Positions 34,692 to 43,267 of a stretch of DNA of 44,410 bases are shown here, piece by piece. The position numbers and the translations under genes were made by a program. The notes beneath the pieces were generated by a model that ran no database searches, was not told the origin of the DNA, and saw nothing but the letters and a program-made list of their open reading frames with translations. Source of the DNA: Cerina litoralis (GTDB lineage: Bacteria; Bacteroidota; Bacteroidia; Flavobacteriales; Flavobacteriaceae); the NCBI GenBank assembly GCA_022008415.1, contig JAIRBC010000030.1, positions 1 through 44,410 on the forward strand, read 5' to 3'. Position 1 is the stretch's first letter. Every line of letters starts with the position of its first letter.

Positions 34692-34741
34692 TTTGATAAT
34701 TTAATTATTTAAGATTAAATTTATATAGTTTAAACGTTTAA
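34692..34741 (+). promoter_or_regulatory. Flavobacterial-type promoter with LacI-type operator at the start site
   Basis: TTTG (34692-34695), a 20-base spacer and TAAATTTA (34716-34723, 7 of 8 with the final G replaced by A) form a -33/-7 promoter. TTAAACGTTTAA (34730-34741) follows six bases later, over the expected transcription start, an ideal place for repression. The perfect palindrome equals that at 4766-4777 and the core at 26967-26978. The second GH172 gene is the next gene on this strand. Confidence 0.6.
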
Positions 34742-34855
34742 CCAAATACTAATTTCTCATATGTCCATACCCAATTGACCGGAGGACTTCCCTGAGCAAT
34801 AGTTGATTAGAAATTCCTTAATCTACGTAATATTACATTGATTCCATTTATGAAA

Positions 34856-34882
34856 TTGAGTTAGTTGAGTTAGTTGAGTTAA
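34856..34882 (+). repeat. Three tandem 9-bp units
   Basis: TTGAGTTAG, TTGAGTTAG and TTGAGTTAA follow each other without spacers. The unit is too short for a CRISPR repeat. It is probably a slippage tract in non-coding DNA. Confidence 0.85.
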
Positions 34883-35463
34883 TTTTGAGTCTTGCCGGGT
34901 TTCTAATTTAGGGCCCGGTAATTCTCTTAAATGGAGTGTGCTTTCAGGGACCTCTCTTATTAAAAAGGTGTATAATTGGACTTTAGGTTTATCCTAAATT
35001 ATCAAAATAAAGATTACATGAATACATTTCCATATCCTAGGACAAGGCAATGCGATGGAATATAAATAGACCTATGGCCCTTTGAACAGAAAAGGAAGAA
35101 TAGTCTCAAAATACAGGAGAACAAGGGTTGTTGGATAGATTTCGCCACTCTTTTTTATTGGTTTACTAACGAATTATAGGTTAAATGAGTATACTCTTAA
35201 GGGATGTGAAAAACAGTAGTTAATAATGTTAAAGAATTTAACAAGTTAATGCACTCGAGATAGGGAATAATTTAATAGAATTCTATTTTTTTTGAAATGC
35301 AAGTTGGACAGATGAAGTCAAATAAACCTTTTTTAAGTAAAACAAAAGGATTTGGCCACATTAGATTTCCAGTGAGAGTAATAGTAAGGTGACTAAATAA
35401 AAACTATCCTATAATCAATATCAATACAAAAGAAAACATATAACCGTATTTAATTTCTAGAAA

Positions 35464-36654
35464 ATGATTCGAATATTAAAATTAGCACCGATAATTTTCT
35501 TCATAATTGTTTTGGACATTACAGCTCAAAGTACGTCTAATGCCCTTTCGGCATTGACACAAAATAAGGAAGGATATAGAAGCAAACGGGTAAGCAGTTA
35601 TGATAAATCCGGCAAAAACAATGACCGGAAGGAAATGATAAAAACAGGAGAATTCTACACTTTGTGTGACGTCAAAGGTCCTGGAATCATCAATCATATT
35701 TGGATAACAATAGCGCCAAGGACAGAAGTGATCAGTAGAAATGATATAGTTCTCAGAATGTATTGGGATGGAAGCAAAACTCCTTCAGTCGAGTCGCCTA
35801 TTGGCCCCTTTTTTGGTCAAGGCTGGGACGAGGCCTATAACTACGCATCGTTACCTCTAATTGCTGGACCGGACAAGGGATCGGCATTAGTGAGTTATTT
35901 TCAAATGCCATTTGCTAAGAGTGCCAGAATTGAAATTGAAAACCAGTCCGATAAGGATATCGATGCATTTTATTACTATATAGATTATGTAGAAATTGAT
36001 AAACTACCGGAAAATACGCTTTATTTCCATGCTTGGTATAATCATGAACTTACCAATAGTCTACCAGATGGGGAGAATGAATGGAGTGTTTTAGGAGAAA
36101 CCAGGGCCAATACCTCAGGTGAGGACAACTATTTAATAATGGAAACCAAGGGCAAAGGCCATTTTGTGGGGGTCAACTATTATGTAAACAGTCCTACGCC
36201 AATATGGTATGGGGAAGGAGACGACATGATTTATATTGATGGAGAAAGTTCGCCCTCATTGCACGGGACGGGAACCGAGGATTATTTTAATAGTGCTTGG
36301 GGTCCAAAGGAAATTTTTTCCCATCCATATTTCGGTTATCCGAGGGTCAATGGAAATATGGGCTGGTTTGGTAGAACCCATGTCTATCGATACCATATTA
36401 CCGATCCGATTCATTTTGATACTTCATTTAAGTTTACTATTGAACACGGCCACAACAACAATTTAACTCTTGATCTGGCCAGTGTGGCCTACTGGTATCA
36501 AGGCAAACCATTTCCGAAATTTCCAAGGTTGCAGGATAAAAACATGCGAAAACCGATGCCTAGTCCTTTGGTGCAAGACATCCATATTTGGAGGGATGCG
36601 TGGAGGAGGAGCAAGGGCTATGACAGGCAACTTTGGGGTAATGAAAAGAAATAA
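35464..36654 (+). CDS. GH172 (DUF2961) exported glycosidase, second copy
   Basis: A 396-residue secreted paralogue of the GH172 enzyme at 33188, with signal peptide 1-22 (DITAQS). The same motifs recur: KRVSSYDKSGKNND, CDVKGPGIINHIWITI, LRMYWDGSKTPSVESPIGPFFG, GEGDDMIYIDGE, GTGTEDYF and FKFTIEHGHNNN. The catalytic pair would be Glu251 and Glu272, again 21 apart. The sequence is clearly divergent from the first copy, so the two may attack different linkages or chain ends. Paired divergent GH172 enzymes are plausible for a branched D-arabinan. It is followed 22 bases later by a large lipoprotein in the same operon. A LacI-type promoter/operator lies upstream at 34692-34741. Confidence 0.9.
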   Translation: MIRILKLAPIIFFIIVLDITAQSTSNALSALTQNKEGYRSKRVSSYDKSGKNNDRKEMIKTGEFYTLCDVKGPGIINHIWITIAPRTEVISRNDIVLRMYWDGSKTPSVESPIGPFFGQGWDEAYNYASLPLIAGPDKGSALVSYFQMPFAKSARIEIENQSDKDIDAFYYYIDYVEIDKLPENTLYFHAWYNHELTNSLPDGENEWSVLGETRANTSGEDNYLIMETKGKGHFVGVNYYVNSPTPIWYGEGDDMIYIDGESSPSLHGTGTEDYFNSAWGPKEIFSHPYFGYPRVNGNMGWFGRTHVYRYHITDPIHFDTSFKFTIEHGHNNNLTLDLASVAYWYQGKPFPKFPRLQDKNMRKPMPSPLVQDIHIWRDAWRRSKGYDRQLWGNEKK

Positions 36655-36676
36655 AATTTAAACTCGTTTAGGGAAC

Positions 36677-38764
36677 ATGAAGATTTTTATAAATTATTTA
36701 TTCTTAAGTATTTCGCTATTGTTTGTGTCTTGTGCAGACAATGGTAAAGAGCCGTCCATTCTGGATAGTATCCCGCCAGATATATCCAAGTTTATTAATA
36801 ATATAAAAATAGAGTCGTTAGGGACCTATAAACCTATAATTTCAGTAGACAAAGTTTCTGGAACAATTGCTACCGTTCATTTGAAATATGAAATTAAGGA
36901 TACACTGCGGCAAAATGACTGGCATGTGGAAATTACACCAAATTTTAAGCCGGATTTTCATTGGGCACCCCACTTAACACCGACTGACGAACATATTATT
37001 GCACAACATGTATTTAGAGCTCCTACTCTCATAGTTTCGGGAGAAGGAAAGCAATTAGTGGTAATGCCAGATCTGGATCTATTGGAGAAAGGGACCCCGG
37101 TAAAGTGGTACATGGATATGGACGCGCCAAGGAATAAGCTCACTTTGGGATTAAGTGATTACAGAGTTGAGGAGCATGTTCTCTTTAAAAGAAAGGATGG
37201 TGCCACATATCTACCTCAAAAACTTGAATTCAGTTTTACTATTATGGTCAGTGATAAACCAGAGGAAATTAAAAATCCTTGGCGTAAACCCCTTGCTTAT
37301 TTTTGGAGAAATTGGGGAGCACCACTTTATGAATCCGTTAAGCCATTGAATACTGACCTTGAATTATTTGTTAAACACACCTATGATTGGGCTTTTAATA
37401 GTTGGAAAGATGCCGTATGGCAAGAGTTTGAGTTGAATGGTAAAAAGGTTGGAGCGCCCGTTTTTATTGTCAATATCACCCAAAGTCCGAATTATCCAGG
37501 TGAAGTTAACGAACGGGAATTTCGATCGATTTGGAACCAGGCATGGTTTAGTTCATTAAGATCGGCTTCGGGTCTCTATAGGTATGCTCGGAGTACAAAG
37601 AATACGGAGTTGATGGAGAAAGCTAGAATGGGCAAAGAACTTGCTCTGTCTTTTCCACAAAAAAAAGGGTTTTTTAAGGGGTTGATTGCCACAGAGATGG
37701 AGGAAGTAATTATCGATGGTGAGAAATACAAAAGGTCAAAAGGCTGGAAAACGCATTATTTTGGAAATTCCAATAGAAATCCATATACCGGAGACCCAAA
37801 AATGGCTCCCTACCATATTCTCGATATGAGTTGGACCGCATATTTAATGTTGACTTGGTACGATGAGTTGGAGAAGGACGAAAGGCTATTAAAATATGCG
37901 ACTGACTACGCAGATGCCTTGTTAAGTACACAGGATATGGAGGGCTTTTTCCCAGGATGGCTGTCTTTAGATTCGTTGGAACCTATGCAACATCTCAATC
38001 GTTCTCCCGAAACCTCAATGTCGGTTACCTTTCTTTTGAAGTTTTTTGAACTAACAAAGGACAAAAAGTATCTAGATCCTGCCCTAAAGGCAATGAAGGC
38101 TGTCATGAACAATATTGTTCCGAAAGGAAGATGGGAGGATTTTGAGACCTACTGGTCATGTAGCCGTTATGGGTCGGATAATTTGGTAAACAAAAAGGTG
38201 GAAAGGAACGATATGTACAAGCAGAACAATTTTTCGATGTACTGGACCGCAGAAGCCCTTTTTAATTGTTACAAGATAACTGGCGATAAAAAGTATATTG
38301 AGAATGGCCAGCGAACTTTGGACGAAATGCTGATGACACAGGCTATCTGGCAACCACCTTATATGTATGTTTCTACATTGGGAGGATTCGGGGTAATGAA
38401 TGCCGACGGGGAATGGAACGATTCCCGACAAAGTCTTTTTTCAGAATTGATTTTGAAGTACGGAAAAGAATTGGACAACGAAGAATATGTTCAGCGGGGT
38501 ATTGCAGCTTTAAAAGCATCATTTGTGATGATGTATTGTTCGGAGAACCTAAAAACTAAAGAGCAGTGGGAAAGAAAATGGAACTTCTTCGGCAAAGAGG
38601 AATACGGTTTTATGATGGAAAATTATGGTCATGATGGGACTACCAGTGAAACAGGAATCGGTATTGGCGAGTTTACCATATATGATTGGGGTAATGGGGC
38701 GGCTTCGGAGGCTTATAACAGAATTTTGGACCATTTTGGAGAGGACTTAATGTTAAAGAATTAG
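36677..38764 (+). CDS. Large lipoprotein with predicted alpha-helical toroid, family unknown
   Basis: A 695-residue surface or periplasmic lipoprotein (lipobox LFVSC, Cys19). Residues about 25-215 look like a beta-sandwich (DWHVEITPNFKPDFHWAPHL, VVMPDLDLLEKGTPVKWYMDMD). Residues about 240-690 are repeated helix pairs like an (alpha/alpha)6 barrel: LFVKHTYDWAFNSWKDAVWQEF, ASGLYRYARSTKNTELMEKA, HILDMSWTAYLMLTWYDELEKDERLL, KYLDPALKAMKAVMNNI, KYIENGQRTLDEML. Many helical-toroid glycosidases have this layout, but no family motif is decisive. Acidic positions in DMSW, ERNDMYKQNN and NYGHDGTTSETGIG are candidates for catalysis. Being co-transcribed with a GH172 enzyme, it may be an uncharacterised glycoside hydrolase of the same glycan. 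Its 3' end abuts SDR gene debris. Confidence 0.8.
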   Translation: MKIFINYLFLSISLLFVSCADNGKEPSILDSIPPDISKFINNIKIESLGTYKPIISVDKVSGTIATVHLKYEIKDTLRQNDWHVEITPNFKPDFHWAPHLTPTDEHIIAQHVFRAPTLIVSGEGKQLVVMPDLDLLEKGTPVKWYMDMDAPRNKLTLGLSDYRVEEHVLFKRKDGATYLPQKLEFSFTIMVSDKPEEIKNPWRKPLAYFWRNWGAPLYESVKPLNTDLELFVKHTYDWAFNSWKDAVWQEFELNGKKVGAPVFIVNITQSPNYPGEVNEREFRSIWNQAWFSSLRSASGLYRYARSTKNTELMEKARMGKELALSFPQKKGFFKGLIATEMEEVIIDGEKYKRSKGWKTHYFGNSNRNPYTGDPKMAPYHILDMSWTAYLMLTWYDELEKDERLLKYATDYADALLSTQDMEGFFPGWLSLDSLEPMQHLNRSPETSMSVTFLLKFFELTKDKKYLDPALKAMKAVMNNIVPKGRWEDFETYWSCSRYGSDNLVNKKVERNDMYKQNNFSMYWTAEALFNCYKITGDKKYIENGQRTLDEMLMTQAIWQPPYMYVSTLGGFGVMNADGEWNDSRQSLFSELILKYGKELDNEEYVQRGIAALKASFVMMYCSENLKTKEQWERKWNFFGKEEYGFMMENYGHDGTTSETGIGIGEFTIYDWGNGAASEAYNRILDHFGEDLMLKN

Positions 38765-38871
38765 GAAGAGTTGATATTCTCATAAATAATGGTATTAACA
38801 CTGCCGATGTTATGAATCAGATTTGATATCCCTATAAGGAAATAGCGAAGGCTGTACCCAAATTCAGATAA
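38749..38871 (+). pseudogene. Fragment of a short-chain dehydrogenase
   Basis: Overlapping the stop of the large lipoprotein gene, another frame reads KELGRVDILINNGINTADVM, close to the SDR core motif DILINNAGI with one codon missing. It then hits TGA at 38824-38826 and continues YPYKEIAKAV to TAA at 38869-38871. Neither the Rossmann start nor the YxxxK catalytic site is present. It is an internal scrap of a lost oxidoreductase gene. Confidence 0.6.
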
Positions 38872-38888
38872 AGGAGATTGCGATTTAC

Positions 38889-39197
38889 TTTGTCTTTTTT
38901 CTTATTGTTGGACCAGAATTTCCGGAAGTGTTTTTTAATTACTTCCCATAGCCCGCCGTTGACCTAGGCATGCTAGTCCTTCCAACGGGGGCGGCTTACC
39001 GCACAGACCTGGCCGTGATCGTCCAAGTTCACTCTCTCGGTCGTTAGGTGCTACAAGTCGGAAATGACCTGCTTCTGAACAGAGGGATCGGGACTGACAA
39101 AAAAATCCTTGAAATCTTCTGGAATTATATCTGGATATTTATTATGCAAAGATTTAACATGTCTTTCTAAGATTATAGCCTTATGTTTTAAATATCC
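38889..39197 (-). pseudogene. Broken gene remnant of unknown family
   Basis: One minus-strand frame reads about 100 codons with protein-like content, including GYLKHKAIILERHVKSLHNK, EDFKDFFVSPDPSVQKQVIS, NLDDHGQVCAVSRPRWKD, and NGGLWEVIKKHFRKFW. It is interrupted by three TAG stops. No start codon is visible, and it runs into the 3' end of the PLP-enzyme gene. Composition is G+C-richer than the surrounding spacer. A transposase or plasmid-type gene is possible, but I do not recognise the family. Confidence 0.4.
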
Positions 39198-39199
39198 GC

Positions 39200-40411
39200 C
39201 TATACTTTCACCTTATCAAGGGCCTGTTCTATATCCTTAATAATATACTCCGCATCCTCGAGACCTACGTAAAACCGGATCATTCTGTGTTCAGGGTTAT
39301 TATTGTCAAAATCCTTAGAAGGTATTGAGGCACACTTTGGGATGGCAAGGCTCTCATGTCCACCCCAGCTTACTGCCATAAGTATATGCTGCAAAGATTC
39401 GCAAAAATCCACCACCTGTTGTCTGCTTCTTGCCTTTAAAACGACTGTAAAAAGTCCACAAGCTCCGGTCATTTGCTTTTTTGCAAGTTCATACTGAGGG
39501 AAATCTGGGTCAAAAGGAAAAATCACCTTTTCGATTTTTTCATGTCCATTTAAATATTGAATTACTTTTTGGGTAGTTTGAGCAATATGCGCCAGTCGTA
39601 CCTTGAGCGTACGAAGGCCACGAAGAAGTAACCAAGCGTTATAGGGCGTACAGCCGTTGCCCATGTTCAGCAGCTCCCGATTGAAAATATTCTTCATCAT
39701 GGCTTGTTTTCCCGTCAAGACCCCGCCAACCACATCGCTATGGCCTCCTATATATTTTGTTGCGGATTGTAAGACCATATCTATTCCTAAGTGTATAGGC
39801 TTCTGATAAATGGGGGTACAGTAGCTGTTATCGCATATAGTGATGATACCTTTTTCTGTGGCCAGCTTGGCAACTGCCTTCAAATCCTGGATTGCAAAAT
39901 TCCAGGAATTGGGAGATTCCAAATAGATTATCCTAGTATTTTCCCGGATCGCATTTTCGAAATTTTCGAAATTTCGTCCGTCAATGTAGGTGGTGGTTAC
40001 ATTAAAACGGGGCAATACATTTTCGAACATTTTTTGTGCCCAGGTATAAGGGTATTTTACAGATACAATATGATCTCCACTTTCGACATTTCCGAACACT
40101 GAGGCAAAAATCGCTGAAGAACCACTGTTGAAGACCAGACAGTCCTCGGCACCATCAAGAGCTGCAAGTTTTTTTCTGAGAATATCGCTGGTAGGATTCA
40201 ATCCCCGACTGTATAAATGCGCGCCATATTCATCCTCAAATGCCTTGCCAAGGCTTTCGACGGTTTTGAACACAAAATTACTAGTTTGGAATATAGGGGG
40301 GGAAACAGCTTGAAAATATTGTTCCCGATATTCCCCAAGCTCGTTGAGAATGAAGGAGTCATCGTAAAAATCTCTATCTGAAGAGAATCTTATTGAACTT
40401 GATTTGGACAT
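39200..40411 (-). CDS. Cys/Met-metabolism PLP enzyme (cystathionine lyase-like)
   Basis: A 403-residue cytoplasmic PLP-dependent enzyme of the cystathionine gamma-lyase / beta-lyase / methionine gamma-lyase group. Marks: YSRGLNPTSDILRKKLAALDGAED (Tyr67 and Arg69 contact the neighbouring subunit's cofactor), FNSGSSAIFASVF, YLESPNSW, ITICDNSYCTP with Asp194 on the pyridine nitrogen, and QSATKYIGGHSDVVGG with Lys219 as the cofactor lysine. Reaction type (elimination of cysteine, methionine or cystathionine) cannot be settled. It is the second gene of a minus-strand pair with an amino-acid permease (11 bases apart), so it probably degrades the amino acid that permease imports. A threonine dehydrogenase and an Lrp-type regulator lie further upstream. 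Confidence 0.88.
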   Translation of the reverse strand: MSKSSSIRFSSDRDFYDDSFILNELGEYREQYFQAVSPPIFQTSNFVFKTVESLGKAFEDEYGAHLYSRGLNPTSDILRKKLAALDGAEDCLVFNSGSSAIFASVFGNVESGDHIVSVKYPYTWAQKMFENVLPRFNVTTTYIDGRNFENFENAIRENTRIIYLESPNSWNFAIQDLKAVAKLATEKGIITICDNSYCTPIYQKPIHLGIDMVLQSATKYIGGHSDVVGGVLTGKQAMMKNIFNRELLNMGNGCTPYNAWLLLRGLRTLKVRLAHIAQTTQKVIQYLNGHEKIEKVIFPFDPDFPQYELAKKQMTGACGLFTVVLKARSRQQVVDFCESLQHILMAVSWGGHESLAIPKCASIPSKDFDNNNPEHRMIRFYVGLEDAEYIIKDIEQALDKVKV

Positions 40412-40422
40412 GGCCAGTCGAT

Positions 40423-41760
40423 TTAAGATTTTTTGGGATTGGTATTTCGCAGAGCAAAGTAAAGTAGAAAGAATACAGCAAAAACGATACAGCTGATCAA
40501 CGCAGCTTTCGGAGTGTTTATGGCAATACTGGTTCCTGCGAGCAAGTAACTTACTATGAATATTAAAGGAATCAGAGGGTAAAGTTTTACCCTATAAATT
40601 TTTTTGGGGTCTAGATGTGCAGTCTTTTTTCTCAGGATGAATATTGTGGCGGCAGAAGTTGCCATCCCAATACTGTCAAGAAAAATGATATAATTGAGTA
40701 TTTCGTCAAAAGTCTGGGCATAGAACAGGGTAAGAAGGCATACCGCTGTAAATGCCGAAAGTGAAACTGTCATCACCTTGGTTTTGGAATTCCTTTTTTT
40801 AAATATAGGTGGAATGACTCCTTCCTCGCTCATCGCATACATGACCCTGGGATTGCTCATCAACAGAACATTTACATATGCTAGCACGGACAAAAAAAGT
40901 AAGACCGAAAAGATTATGAATCCATTTTTTCCAAAAATTGCACCTGCTAATATAGCCGCAACGGACTCTGCTTCCTTTAGAGCCTCATATCCAATTATTT
41001 TATAATAAGCGTAGTTGATGCCCAAATAAAGTAGCATAATAATTGATATTCCAAAAAATATCCCTTTTGGTAAATTTTTGGAAGCATGTTTTACCTCGCC
41101 CCCAAAATTGATAGTTTGTTGATATCCGCCATAAGTAAAGCTCACTGCCACCAGACAGATTCCAAAGGCTTTTAAAGTGCTGCTCCAATTGTTGCTGTTT
41201 GTAGATGTTATCGCCTTTATGCCCGTTTCCACAAAATCACCGGTAAACAAGGCTCCGATCAATAGCAGAACCATTCCTATTTTTATGATGGTAAGCACGT
41301 TTTGGGTACGGGAACTCGCTTTGAGTCCAAGTAGGTTGACTCCATAAAAAATCAAGATGGTAGAACTTGCTATTGCAAGCTTGATGGTGTCGGTAGCCAG
41401 AGTATCTTTAAATAGAACATTTGTGAGATACTCGGATCCGATAAGCGCTACCCCAGCCAAAGAGGCCGCATTGGAAATCAGGATAACGCAGTTTATAGCA
41501 AAAGCAATGGAAGGGTGGTAACAGTGCGAGAATATTTTATAGTAACCTCCCGTTACTGGATAACGAGATCCAATTTCCGCATAGGTCAATGCCCCGCAAA
41601 GAGCAGCAACGCCACCGAGGATCCATACCCAAAAAAACATTTCGACCGAAGTGGACTCTCTTGCAACATTAACAGGCGTACGGAATATACCCATTCCGAT
41701 CACGAAGCTGACCACGATCATGGTCACTTCAAATAAATTGAGCTTCGAGCCTTTCATCAA
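40423..41760 (-). CDS. APC-family amino-acid permease
   Basis: A 445-residue inner-membrane transporter with about twelve predicted helices. The N terminus NLFEVTMIVVSFVIGMGIFRTP carries the helix-1 glycine-rich GxGIF motif of amino acid-polyamine-organocation carriers. ALTYAEIGSRYPVTGGYYKIF is the conserved helix-2/3 segment, and INFGGEVKHASKNLPKGIFFG is the usual helix-6 region. The C terminus ends in basic residues. It would take up an amino acid, most likely the substrate of the PLP lyase encoded 11 bases downstream. Substrate specificity cannot be read. The 489-base region upstream should hold the promoter. Confidence 0.9.
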   Translation of the reverse strand: MMKGSKLNLFEVTMIVVSFVIGMGIFRTPVNVARESTSVEMFFWVWILGGVAALCGALTYAEIGSRYPVTGGYYKIFSHCYHPSIAFAINCVILISNAASLAGVALIGSEYLTNVLFKDTLATDTIKLAIASSTILIFYGVNLLGLKASSRTQNVLTIIKIGMVLLLIGALFTGDFVETGIKAITSTNSNNWSSTLKAFGICLVAVSFTYGGYQQTINFGGEVKHASKNLPKGIFFGISIIMLLYLGINYAYYKIIGYEALKEAESVAAILAGAIFGKNGFIIFSVLLFLSVLAYVNVLLMSNPRVMYAMSEEGVIPPIFKKRNSKTKVMTVSLSAFTAVCLLTLFYAQTFDEILNYIIFLDSIGMATSAATIFILRKKTAHLDPKKIYRVKLYPLIPLIFIVSYLLAGTSIAINTPKAALISCIVFAVFFLLYFALRNTNPKKS

Positions 41761-42249
41761 TTAGGAAAAAGTTGTCGTTTGTTCAAGTTGGGAATAGCGT
41801 TATTATAAATTATGAACTTTGTAAAACAAAAGTTAAAAATATTCATTTTTTTACATTTCACAAACTGGGATTTAGCTTTTATTCACTGTTAGTCTCTTTC
41901 TTTGCTGATCCTATTTTATCTTGGAAGAGTAATCAACTTTTTTAGGTTGTTGCCTTATCCAAAACCTCATTACAATTAAAATTTGTATTTGTTCAATCCT
42001 TAGTTTTTTGTCTTGTTCGGCCATCATTATCAATGTATTCGAAGCGTCCACTAAAGGTAGGGTCAACTGGAAAATCCTAAGGTTTTAAAACTGCATTGAT
42101 ATAAATGGTTTTGGTTCAAGTAATAAATTAAATGAACGTGATATTTATTCCTAATTGGATAACAATAAGACGGTTAGAATTGTGTTAAAAATTAACCAAA
42201 CTAAGTTTCTTAATAAGTTTTATCTTTCAATAGATTTAGTGTCTAATAA
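41761..42249 (-). other. Gene-free 489-bp spacer
   Basis: It lies between the threonine dehydrogenase and the permease gene on the minus strand. I see no coding frame, repeat or clear promoter match. It must contain the permease promoter if the permease is not read through from the dehydrogenase gene. Confidence 0.6.
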
Positions 42250-43206
42250 TCAAAAAGCATTTTTTGCTTCGTATATATTTCTTATTTGTGTAATCATCTC
42301 CATCGTAATATCCGCTAAAGAATAACTAGGGATCCATCCCCAATCCTCTCGTGCATTGGTGTCATCCATGGACTGGGGCCAAGTCTCTGCAATTTCTTGT
42401 CTGAAATCAGGTTTATAAATTACATTAAAATCTGGATAATATTTTTTGATGGACTCTATGATTTCCTTGGGTGCAAAGCTGATTCCCTGTAAGTTGTACG
42501 AGGACCTTAGAACTAGGTTTTCTTTTCGTGCTTCCATTAGTTCCAGAGTGGCTCTTATTGCATCGTATATAAAAATCATTGGTAACCTAGTGCCTTCGTT
42601 AAGATAGCAAACAAAGGGTTGTTCTTTCACGGCACTATGATATATCTCAATGGCATAATCCGTTGTGCCGCCTCCTGGTGATGATTGGTAGCCTATAATC
42701 CCTGGATAACGCAATGAGCGGACATCTAAGCCATACTTTGAAGAATAATACTGGGCCCATTGCTCACCGGATGCTTTACTCATTCCATAAACGGTAGATG
42801 GATTTAGAAAAGCGCTTTGAGGTGTTTTGATTTTCGGAGCGGAATTACCATATACGGCTATTGAACTTGGAAAGAATACCTTGTTCAATTTGTTGTCCTT
42901 AGCGCACTCTAGGACGTTAAAAAAGGATTTTTGATTAATATCCCAAGTGCTCAAAGGATTTTGTTCACCTTTAGCAGAAAGAATTGCGGCTAGATGATAT
43001 ATCTGTGTAATTCTGTATTTTATTACGATTCGGTTAATTTCTGCCATATCGGTGGCATCCAGGACTTCAAAATTACATCCGAACTCTGATATATTATTTA
43101 TGTCTGATGCTACTATCTTTTGCGGCCCGTATTTTTTTATCAATGCCTCGGTCAATACCGTACCCAATTGTCCGGCCGCACCTGTGATTAGTATTTTTTC
43201 ATCCAT
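42250..43206 (-). CDS. SDR-type L-threonine 3-dehydrogenase
   Basis: A 318-residue NAD-dependent enzyme of the extended SDR (epimerase-like) fold. Known relatives of this short type oxidise L-threonine to 2-amino-3-oxobutyrate. Features: Rossmann loop ILITGAAGQLGTVL, VASDI binding the adenosine ribose, IYHLAAILSAKGEQNP, FFPSSIAVYG with the catalytic serine, YGMSKASGEQWA giving Tyr140 and Lys144, and the family segment YPGIIGYQSSPGGGTTDYA, then DDTNAREDWGW. The length is the family norm of about 315. It is transcribed away from an Lrp/AsnC regulator 164 bases off, which probably controls it. No 2-amino-3-oxobutyrate CoA ligase is in the window. An NAD-sugar epimerase is less likely because of the PGGGTTDYA motif. 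Confidence 0.9.
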   Translation of the reverse strand: MDEKILITGAAGQLGTVLTEALIKKYGPQKIVASDINNISEFGCNFEVLDATDMAEINRIVIKYRITQIYHLAAILSAKGEQNPLSTWDINQKSFFNVLECAKDNKLNKVFFPSSIAVYGNSAPKIKTPQSAFLNPSTVYGMSKASGEQWAQYYSSKYGLDVRSLRYPGIIGYQSSPGGGTTDYAIEIYHSAVKEQPFVCYLNEGTRLPMIFIYDAIRATLELMEARKENLVLRSSYNLQGISFAPKEIIESIKKYYPDFNVIYKPDFRQEIAETWPQSMDDTNAREDWGWIPSYSLADITMEMITQIRNIYEAKNAF

Positions 43207-43267
43207 AATAAAATGATAAAGTATAAAAGTATTAATTTAGTTGAATATGCATTCAAATTGTTTAATT

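Larger units (their letters stand above)
34346..35463 (+). other. Gene-free 1.1-kb spacer with promoter, operator and tandem repeat
   Basis: No intact gene is seen on either strand. It contains a promoter/operator unit at 34692-34741 and a three-copy 9-base tandem repeat at 34856-34882. About 720 bases separate the operator from the next start codon, far more than a normal leader, which suggests that one or more genes once stood there. Confidence 0.65.

Noticed and set aside
34856-34882. Tandem 9-base repeat as a possible CRISPR or regulatory array.
   Set aside because: The units are contiguous, only three copies, and far too short for CRISPR repeats and spacers.
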